Source: CBIFWW01 sp966186435
Lineage (GTDB): Bacteria; Pseudomonadota; Gammaproteobacteria; Enterobacterales; Enterobacteriaceae
Length of the DNA: 19,182 nucleotides
NCBI GenBank assembly: GCA_966186435.1
Contig: CBIFWW010000060.1
Coordinates: 1-19,182 of the forward strand
Reading direction: 5' to 3'
The notes beneath the pieces were generated by a model that was not told the DNA's origin, did no database searches, and saw only the letters and a program-made list of their open reading frames with translations. Each line of letters begins with the position of its first letter. Position 1 is the first letter of the stretch. Below are positions 14,136 through 19,182 of this stretch, piece after piece. Made by a program: the position numbers and the translations under genes.

Positions 14136-15131
14136 TTATTGATAAGTAACTGCCAGAGTTGCAGTGGTACTTGCCTGGCCTGCCCCCACCGCTGGCTGCG
14201 TTTGATAATAACGCGCGGTGATAGGGATGTTCACAATGCCCGCATCGGTACGACCGTGTTCAAGCGTTTGCCCGATTCGCAACAAACGATTATTTTGCAA
14301 CAATTGTATGCCAATACCGCTAGCCACAGCTTCATTACCCTGGCCGGATAAAGCCAAAACGCTATCTTCTGTGGTATCGGGACTTTGAGTGCCGGATAAA
14401 GTGAGGTGGGCGTTAACAGACATATCGCAATTGAGGGTGATATTTTGCGTGGCAGAGCCGCTGGTGCTGCCTGTACCGTTGAACGTGTTTACCCGCACCC
14501 GGCCTAAATCCAGGCGCAGGGAGGGCGTCGTAAGATCACAGGCTTCTATAATCACCCGCGTCCCTCCACCAATCATCACGTTAATATTCCCAACCTGATT
14601 ACCCCGATAACTCAAGATCCCTGTTGATAGCGTTTGCGCGGCCAATACTCCGCCGGTAATGTCGCCGGTGCGCACCAGATGACTAACGGCGTAGGCATTC
14701 GCCCTATAGCGGCTGGAAGAATTCGTTACTTGGGCACTTTGCGTTTGGGTTGCTCTGGTTCCCAAATCAAAATAAAAACCGGAACCACCTTGGCGGTTCT
14801 CTATTGAGAAGTAGAAATTCATCCTAACCGCAATGCCAATCCCGGGTAAGCTAGTAGGAATAACCGCCCACCCATAATTACCCTGGCTAACAATAGGCGA
14901 GTTCATAGTCATCGTCATCGGACGGCTGGCGGCGAAATTACAATCTGTGAGCCAAACCCCCCGCCCATCAGAAATGTCATTACTCAACCGTGCGCCAACG
15001 TTGCGATCGCGTGGAACCTGGATAACAGCAGGCAGAGATAAGAATTGCTGATTATAACGTTGGTGACAAGCCTCGGCTTGCGTAGAAAGCCCCAACATAA
15101 TTAATAAAAATGACCAGTAATACTTTTTCAT
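14136..15131 (-). CDS. FimH-like two-domain fimbrial adhesin, paralogue
   Basis: A 331-residue secreted protein with signal peptide MKKYYWSFLLIMLGLSTQAE, cleaved just before Ala21 or Cys22. Cys22 and Cys64 match the FimH-type lectin-domain disulfide; the C-terminal pilin domain starts near residue 182 with Cys198 and Cys235 and ends in ATLAVTYQ. The pilin half closely parallels the neighbouring adhesin: TPSLRLDLG versus TPTLRFNLG, SGTQSPDTTEDSVLAL versus QGAQNPDSSDTTVLAL, GIGIQLLQNN versus GVGVQLLYNN. The N-terminal halves differ much more. This suggests a tandem duplication with divergence of the binding domain. A strong GGAGG precedes ATG 15131. No chaperone or usher gene is visible, so assembly must use one encoded elsewhere or the pair may be unused. 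Confidence 0.85.
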   Translation of the reverse strand: MKKYYWSFLLIMLGLSTQAEACHQRYNQQFLSLPAVIQVPRDRNVGARLSNDISDGRGVWLTDCNFAASRPMTMTMNSPIVSQGNYGWAVIPTSLPGIGIAVRMNFYFSIENRQGGSGFYFDLGTRATQTQSAQVTNSSSRYRANAYAVSHLVRTGDITGGVLAAQTLSTGILSYRGNQVGNINVMIGGGTRVIIEACDLTTPSLRLDLGRVRVNTFNGTGSTSGSATQNITLNCDMSVNAHLTLSGTQSPDTTEDSVLALSGQGNEAVASGIGIQLLQNNRLLRIGQTLEHGRTDAGIVNIPITARYYQTQPAVGAGQASTTATLAVTYQ

Positions 15132-15407
15132 TAATATCCTCCATGAATCAATTTTAAAATTGCCTCATCCATAATGATGGCTTCAATAGCGTTAGCTCAG
15201 CCAGCATAGCACCTCATGCCAATTAAATAATCTTTTTTAAATTAACTTGACATCTGGCGCCCATTTCAATTAATACACTATTTAACACATACCATTAATA
15301 GCATCAGTCATCCGTAAAAGGACTTAATGATGTATTCATAATGTTATAATCAATGTTAAATAATTCACCCACCAAATGAATGAATAAATATATGATTCAT
15401 CATCAAT
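15132..15407. other. AT-rich intergenic region upstream of the adhesin pair
   Basis: About 280 bases of AT-rich, non-coding sequence up to the terminator at 15408. It should hold the promoter for the upstream adhesin gene. The AT content would suit H-NS silencing. I saw no recombinase-type inverted repeats that would indicate a phase-variable switch. Confidence 0.45.
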
Positions 15408-15431
15408 AAAAAAGGGCTTTCTCCGCGCCCC
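15408..15431 (-). terminator. Rho-independent terminator of the decayed aldolase gene
   Basis: The minus strand reads GGGC, a 9-base loop, GCCC, then six or more T. It lies about 20 bases past the pseudogene stop (15452-15450), so the decayed gene has kept its terminator. Confidence 0.75.
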
Positions 15432-15449
15432 AGTCATCAAATGAAAATG

Positions 15450-15775
15450 TTATCGGTGGGACAAATCCAGCGCCATATCAACAATCATGTCTTCCTGCCC
15501 GCCTACCATCCGGCGTTTGCCCAGTTCCACCAAAATATCCACTGCGCTAAGACCATATTTTTCGGCGGCCACTTCACGCTGGAGCACACCACGGCATCAC
15601 CCAAGACTAAGATTTCACAGTCTACCCGCACCGGGCGGTCCTGGAGTGGGCGTATCAAACCATTGGCGGCATCCATCAGGCGATAAGGATCGGTGCCGTG
15701 GTTCCAGCCCAGCTTATCGGCGGTGGAAAAGCACCTCAGCGCATTGCAACGACTGGCCCGGCAGATTGTAGACCA
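15450..15775 (-). pseudogene. 4-hydroxy-2-oxovalerate aldolase (MhpE-type), 3' remnant
   Basis: Read on the minus strand, one frame gives STADKLGWNHGTDPYRLMDA and on through NGLIRPLQDRPVRVD to EILVLGDAVVCSS. Another frame then gives EVAAEKYGLSAVDILVELGK and RRMVGGQEDMIVDMALDL before a TAA. Together these match the C-terminal 100 or so residues of 4-hydroxy-2-oxovalerate aldolase, the last enzyme of meta-cleavage pathways (MhpE in 3-phenylpropionate catabolism). At about 15569-15585 roughly five codons expected in the family (SFLRHA-like) are missing, which shifts the frame. The N-terminal two thirds are absent. The right boundary is approximate. This is a dead relic of an aromatic-degradation operon; no sibling genes remain nearby. 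Confidence 0.8.
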
Positions 15776-16177
15776 TTCCCTCTATATCCCTTAACATAGA
15801 ATTTAAATGTGGCCTTGAGAAATTAAATTCAGATTATAGATCATTGTGAATTTTCTTCGTGAATATTAGACTGTAATATATACATTTGAGCTATGTAAAG
15901 ACTAATGCTCTGAAAGTCTTATCGCGCATAAAAAAACTGGATATCTAAACAAACAATTGCCGGTTCAGTCCTTTGAACGCTCACTGACTCTGCTTTTCGT
16001 TAAGCCTCAATTGTTGAACTAAAAAACGGCCTGTTTCAGCTTAACCTCCGCTCAATAAGTACTAACAAGGTATATACCTTTTGTTCCTGCGCAACAATTA
16101 ACCATGCTGTATCTGGCAACAAGTTGACGGACGGCAATATGCTATAACTTAGAAGATATCATCGAGGAGAAACCATT
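15776..16177. other. 400-base noncoding region upstream of the small unknown gene
   Basis: No coding sequence is convincing on either strand. Structures include a perfect 14-bp palindrome AAGGTATATACCTT (16067-16080), the inverted pair AACAATTG (15952-15959) and CAATTGTT (16008-16015), and a TTGACG (16124-16129) and TATAAC (16143-16148) that are only 13 bases apart, too close for a normal promoter. The left part adjoins the aldolase relic and may be decayed sequence. A small RNA cannot be excluded. Confidence 0.45.
16067..16080. promoter_or_regulatory. Candidate operator, perfect 14-bp palindrome
   Basis: AAGGTATATACCTT is fully self-complementary and lies about 100 bases upstream of the gene at 16178. 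It could be a dimeric regulator site or a short hairpin (it is followed by TTTTGTT only in part). No regulator is assignable. Confidence 0.35.
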
Positions 16178-16462
16178 ATGAAGCCAAATATTAACGCCAT
16201 CATCATCCACGCCGATGGCACAGAAATAGCACTGCCCCAGGATGCCTCCTTAGTACTGACTTATCCCGATGGCAATACTGTAGAAGTCACCTGGCAGCCT
16301 AACCACCCCCGCGATCCGCGGCCCATTTCTGCTCAGATTTGGGGTGGCCGCCAACAGGATGGTGAACAAAAAGCCCCCTCCTGCCCGGTAGTGGTGATAC
16401 CTTCTGCTGCTAATCTGTTGCTGGTGAGTCCCTTTGTTACAAATAATAAGACTGAGCTTTGA
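16178..16462 (+). CDS. Small protein of unknown function
   Basis: A 94-residue protein I do not recognise. A strong GAGGAGA (16164-16170) at ideal spacing supports real translation from ATG 16178. It has no signal peptide and no membrane segment apart from a mildly hydrophobic patch near residues 68-85 (CPVVVIPSAANLLLVSPFV). The first half looks beta-rich (NAIIIHADGTEIALP, LVLTYPDGNTVEVTW) and contains two DG turns; the middle is proline and charge rich. There is one cysteine. It stands alone, 129 bases before the secreted NTF2-like gene on the same strand. A cytoplasmic small beta protein is the most that can be said. Confidence 0.65.
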   Translation: MKPNINAIIIHADGTEIALPQDASLVLTYPDGNTVEVTWQPNHPRDPRPISAQIWGGRQQDGEQKAPSCPVVVIPSAANLLLVSPFVTNNKTEL

Positions 16463-16591
16463 TTTTCCTTATTTATCCTTAACTTAATGTGATGAAAACT
16501 CAGTTTCTGTAAGGTTTGGCAAGTGAGGTTGCGCCCACCCCTGACTACGCCGCATATTTCTCCAGCACTTACATATAAAGGATGATATGCA

Positions 16592-17041
16592 ATGAAAAAA
16601 CTGATTTGGGCGGCCCCCCTGCTGTTGGCTACCACCGGCGCTATGGCCGCAGATAAAACCCAGTGTGTCACTACAGATAAAGCCCAAATTGAAGGGTTAT
16701 TTGACCGCTGGAATGCCGCGTTGAAAACCGGGAAATCAGCCAATGTCGCCAAGCTTTATCAGCATGATGCGGTACTGCTGCCAACGGTATCGAATAAAGT
16801 CCGCTTAACTGATGCGGAACGTGTGGATTACTTTGATCACTTCCTGGAGAAACAACCGGTGGGTAAAATCGACAGCCGCACGGTGCTTTTAGGCTGTAAT
16901 GAAGCGATTGATGTTGGTACCTATACCTTTACGTTCAACGACAAGAGTTCCGTATCAGCCCGCTACACCTTCACCTACGCCTGGAACGGCAGTGAGTGGA
17001 AAATCTCCACCCATCACTCTTCCGCCATGCCTGAAAGCTAA
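16592..17041 (+). CDS. Secreted NTF2-like protein, SgcJ/EcaC (DUF4440) family
   Basis: A 149-residue protein with a clear signal peptide (MKKLIWAAPLLLATTGAMA, cleaved before Ala20), so periplasmic or secreted. The mature part fits the SnoaL/NTF2-like fold of the SgcJ/EcaC group: an amphipathic helix IEGLFDRWNAALKTGK, then VAKLYQHDAVLLPT, then beta strands GTYTFTFNDKSSVSARYTFT and the C-terminal WKISTHHSSAMP motif. Cys25 and Cys102 could form a disulfide. Members bind small hydrophobic ligands or have no known activity; the family name oxidoreductase is not evidence of catalysis. ATG 16592 follows AAGGA (in TAAAGGATGA). A 9-bp stem-loop lies just past its stop. Confidence 0.82.
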   Translation: MKKLIWAAPLLLATTGAMAADKTQCVTTDKAQIEGLFDRWNAALKTGKSANVAKLYQHDAVLLPTVSNKVRLTDAERVDYFDHFLEKQPVGKIDSRTVLLGCNEAIDVGTYTFTFNDKSSVSARYTFTYAWNGSEWKISTHHSSAMPES

Positions 17042-17050
17042 TTTTTGCCC

Positions 17051-17074
17051 CGGCGATGGCTTGCTCCATCGCCG
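17051..17074 (+). terminator. Stem-loop after the NTF2-like gene
   Basis: CGGCGATGG and CCATCGCCG form a perfect 9-bp stem with a 6-base loop, 10 bases past the stop. No U-run follows, so it is a weak or factor-assisted terminator or a message-stabilising hairpin. Confidence 0.45.
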
Positions 17075-17238
17075 CTAGTCGCCCTAGACATACCCCCTCT
17101 GCACCATGAACCGAATCTCGGTTTACTCACACCTATTGAAATAAGATCGACTAATGCCCGAGTGATTTTTATCATTTTCTTTTTGGATCGAGAGTGTTTT
17201 AAATCGTATCCCTTTCAACCAGAAATAAGGTGACAACC

Positions 17239-17643
17239 ATGTCCGGTATCAGCAATCTTAATGAGCTTCTTCAACACGCCAGCCCGGAACTCAATCCCGG
17301 GAAATTCGTTTTCTGTACCCTGGAAGCACCCTCCTCCGAATTAAACAAACTTGCCGTAGTTACTGTCCGCGAAAAGGAAGGTATGACGCTGGTTCTTCCC
17401 CAGCAAGTAGCCGATCGCCATAACATCGCTTATGAGTATGTGGCGGGTTGGATCACGCTGAAAATCCATTCTTCACTGGCGGCGGTAGGGCTAACGGCGG
17501 CCTTCTCAAGCGCCCTCGCTGCCAAGGGTATAAGTTGCAATGTAGTCGCCGGCTATTATCACGATCATATTTTTGTCGCGCAGGACGATACCCCCTCCGC
17601 AATGGCGGTTTTATCTGCCTTGAAACCAGAAGCGTCGGCTTGA
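17239..17643 (+). CDS. ACT domain-containing protein
   Basis: A 134-residue cytoplasmic protein. The second half (about 70-126) is the conserved ACT-type segment: GWITLKIHSSLAAVGLTAAF, KGISCNVVAGYYHDHIFV, with the SLxAVGLTAAFS and NVVAGYYHDHIFV patterns seen in a group of stand-alone amino-acid-binding proteins (CASTOR-like ACT). The first half FVFCTLEAPSSELNKLAVVT resembles the partner domain of that group. A ligand-binding or regulatory role for an amino acid is likely, with no known pathway. I use ATG 17239, preceded by AAGG at 17227-17230; the GTG at 17230 overlaps that site. It lies 178 bases before gldA on the same strand and might share its regulation. Confidence 0.8.
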   Translation: MSGISNLNELLQHASPELNPGKFVFCTLEAPSSELNKLAVVTVREKEGMTLVLPQQVADRHNIAYEYVAGWITLKIHSSLAAVGLTAAFSSALAAKGISCNVVAGYYHDHIFVAQDDTPSAMAVLSALKPEASA

Positions 17644-17821
17644 AATCAGCTAAATGGCTGTAAAGTCGCGCCCTTTATAGCTCGGGCGTCAGGGGTAAGC
17701 TCAATGCATTGTGCAGTGGCAACCGCCCTAGATCCCGGTGAGGTCACAAAAAATTGCTGGCGGAGAATGGTATGGTGGAGTGAGACACAACAGGTAGTTC
17801 TAATACTAAAGGAGATAAGTA

Positions 17822-18916
17822 ATGCGTAAATTTGTCTTTTCCTCCCCCAGAAAATACGTTCAGGGCAACGGCGTTATTGCCGAACTCGGCCAGTTTATTC
17901 AGGAAATTGGCAAGAAAGCCTTCCTGATTGCCGACGATACCGTCTGGACCCTGGTTTCTGAGGAAGTGATGAGCGCGCTGAGTGCCACGGACGTGCCATC
18001 CATTTATGCCCGTTTTAACGGTGAGTCTTCCGGGGTGGAGATTAACCGTCTGGCCACGCTGGCACAGGAGGCCCATTGCGATGTGGTGGTCGGACTTGGG
18101 GGTGGTAAGACGCTGGATACTGCTAAAGCGGTAGCCGATACCTTGGGTGCCGCCGTGGCCATCGTGCCTACGGTAGCCTCTACCGATGCTCCATGTAGTG
18201 CGCTGTCGGTGATTTACACCGAAGACGGCGCCTTTGATAGTTACCGTTTCTACACCAAAAACCCTGATTTGGTGTTAGTGGACAGCGCTATCTGTGTACG
18301 CGCCCCTGCCCGTCTATTCGCCTCCGGCATTGCCGATGGCATGGCAACCTATATTGAAGCCCGGGCGGTACAGCGCAGCCAAAGTTTATCCATGGTGAAC
18401 GGTACGCCTACCGTAGCAGCGATGGCGATTGCCGAAGCCTGTGAAAACACCTTGCTGACTTATGGCTATAGCGCCTTGCAGGCGGTTGAGCAGAACCTGG
18501 TGACCCCGGCAGTTGAGGCAGTGATTGAAGCCAATACCCTGCTTTCCGGCCTAGGCTTTGAGAACGCTGGTCTGGCGGGCGCGCACGCTATCCATAATGG
18601 CTTTACTGCATTGCAGGGGGATATCCACCACCTGACTCACGGTGAAAAGGTAGCCTATGGGATCCTGGTGCAACTGGTACTGGAAAATCGCCCCGACAGC
18701 GAAATCGCTGACTATATCGACTTCTTCCGGTCCATCGGCATGCCGGTGACCTTAAAAGGGTTGCACCTGGCCGATGCCACCCGTGAGGAATTGTTAAAAG
18801 TTGGTGAATTAGCTAATAGCCCGGGTGATACCCTACGCAACCTTAACCCAAACCTGACTGCCGGTGATATTGCCGATGCTATTTTGGCGGTGAATGCCCT
18901 AAGCCACGCCGTTTAA
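17822..18916 (+). CDS. gldA: Glycerol dehydrogenase (NAD+, zinc-type of the iron-ADH superfamily)
   Basis: A 364-residue cytoplasmic enzyme that oxidises glycerol to dihydroxyacetone with NAD+, and in reverse can reduce dihydroxyacetone or methylglyoxal. It aligns with E. coli GldA (367): GLGGGKTLDTAKAVAD (91-106, NAD-binding), IVPTVASTDAPCSALSVIYT (114-133), APARLFASGIADGMATYIEA. The metal ligands are in place: Asp172, His255 (AHAIHNG) and His273 (HHLTHGEK), each one residue short of the Bacillus enzyme numbering. AAGGAGATAAGT gives a strong ribosome site before ATG 17822. A strong terminator follows. No dihydroxyacetone kinase is adjacent in the window. E. coli GldA substrate promiscuity leaves the physiological substrate open. 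Confidence 0.94.
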   Translation: MRKFVFSSPRKYVQGNGVIAELGQFIQEIGKKAFLIADDTVWTLVSEEVMSALSATDVPSIYARFNGESSGVEINRLATLAQEAHCDVVVGLGGGKTLDTAKAVADTLGAAVAIVPTVASTDAPCSALSVIYTEDGAFDSYRFYTKNPDLVLVDSAICVRAPARLFASGIADGMATYIEARAVQRSQSLSMVNGTPTVAAMAIAEACENTLLTYGYSALQAVEQNLVTPAVEAVIEANTLLSGLGFENAGLAGAHAIHNGFTALQGDIHHLTHGEKVAYGILVQLVLENRPDSEIADYIDFFRSIGMPVTLKGLHLADATREELLKVGELANSPGDTLRNLNPNLTAGDIADAILAVNALSHAV

Positions 18917-18934
18917 TTTTAGTTAAGTCGGTCA

Positions 18935-18964
18935 AAAATAAGCCGTTCGCGCGGCTTATTTTTT
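18935..18964. terminator. Strong Rho-independent terminator after gldA (bidirectional)
   Basis: AAAATAAGCCG and CGGCTTATTTT form an 11-bp stem around TTCGCG, flanked by A's on the left and T's on the right. It should terminate gldA and could also stop transcription coming the other way. Confidence 0.88.
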
Positions 18965-19097
18965 AGAATAATCGGAGCAGTTACTGCTTATCCAGAATAA
19001 TACCTGATAAAAATAATAACCTGTGTTTAATAATTGGTTAACTATTAACGCCCATTTTCGTAAACCAACATATAAATTTCATTGATAAGAATCAATT

Positions 19098-19182
19098 TTG
19101 AATAAAAAAATAAAAAAACCAGCGCAAAGCAAAGCCTGGCGCTGGCGCGGCGGCAACATGGACCTGAGCGACGGCAGCGGCT
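19098..19182 (+). CDS. Possible start of a plus-strand gene (partial)
   Basis: From TTG 19098 the frame stays open to the edge and reads LNKKIKKPAQSKAWRWRGGN followed by MDLSDGSG. The lysine-rich start and GC-rich continuation look coding, but the start codon is rare, there is no clear ribosome site and only 28 codons are visible. The opposite strand is also open here. Treat as a possibility only. Confidence 0.25.
   Translation, partial: MNKKIKKPAQSKAWRWRGGNMDLSDGSG
19112..19145 (-). terminator. Minus-strand terminator-like hairpin at the window end
   Basis: On the minus strand CCAGCGC and GCGCTGG pair around a 13-base loop and are followed by seven U's, then AUUUUUUU. This would end a minus-strand gene lying to the right of the window. 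It conflicts with, or overlaps, the possible plus-strand gene start. Confidence 0.55.

Noticed and set aside
15441..15771. Two short plus-strand frames of 81 and 94 codons
   Set aside because: They are the complement of the aldolase remnant, whose minus-strand translation gives clear family motifs.
15895..15920. Inverted pair AAGACT / AGTCTT as a possible terminator
   Set aside because: The arms are only 6 bases, no U-run follows directly, and no gene ends nearby.
16333..16752. 139-codon minus-strand frame
   Set aside because: Antisense to the small gene at 16178 and the signal-peptide part of the NTF2-like gene, both better supported by ribosome sites.
17045..17233. 62-codon plus-strand frame between the NTF2-like and ACT genes
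   Set aside because: It contains the 9-bp stem-loop, has no ribosome site and has no family-like sequence.
17644..17821. Possible riboswitch before gldA
   Set aside because: I looked for cobalamin, TPP, glycine and SAM core motifs and found none that fit.

Overview
The window looks like chromosome from a member of the Enterobacterales. The evidence is close family matches to the enterobacterial proteins RbtD, PxpA, YncE, YncD/PqqU, YbdK, GldA and Hcp, and strong AGGAG-type ribosome sites. GC is high in the metabolic genes (62% on one counted 60-base line, 4741-4800) and falls to about 40% (line 10801-10860) in a central accessory block. A Yersiniaceae-type host such as Serratia or a relative is my guess; nothing in the window fixes the genus.

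Positions 1-5391 hold a ribitol utilisation locus. A LacI-family regulator (4378-5391, +) is divergent from a five-gene minus-strand operon. In transcription order this encodes a periplasmic sugar-binding protein, an ABC ATPase, a permease, ribitol 2-dehydrogenase (rbtD) and an FGGY pentulose kinase cut by the window edge. Ribitol would be imported, oxidised to D-ribulose and phosphorylated to D-ribulose 5-phosphate. The 270-base divergent region has three TTGCA-core sites and a 17-base inverted repeat. A GNRA-capped hairpin sits between the binding-protein and ATPase genes. A lone pxpA (5-oxoprolinase subunit) converges on the regulator.

Positions 6347-9779 hold the divergent pair yncE (periplasmic beta-propeller) and pqqU/yncD (TonB-dependent receptor, linked to PQQ uptake in E. 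coli), with Fur-like sites between them.

Positions 9899-11278 are an AT-rich minus-strand three-gene unit: a 221-residue membrane-active candidate effector, a 77-residue membrane protein whose reading frame overlaps it, and hcp, the type VI secretion tube protein. I read this as an orphan Hcp effector-immunity module, possibly of the pore-forming Ssp6/Sip6 kind. It is the most interesting part of the window.

Positions 11736-15131 hold ybdK (carboxylate-amine ligase) and two tandem paralogous FimH-like two-domain fimbrial adhesins, with no chaperone, usher or major pilin in view. Positions 15408-15775 carry the decayed 3' end of a 4-hydroxy-2-oxovalerate aldolase gene that still has its terminator.

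Positions 16178-18964 hold an unrecognised 94-residue protein, a secreted NTF2-like (SgcJ/EcaC type) protein, an ACT-domain protein and gldA (glycerol dehydrogenase) with a strong terminator. The last 80 bases carry a minus-strand terminator-like hairpin and possibly the start of another plus-strand gene. I saw no tRNA, rRNA, CRISPR array or insertion sequence.
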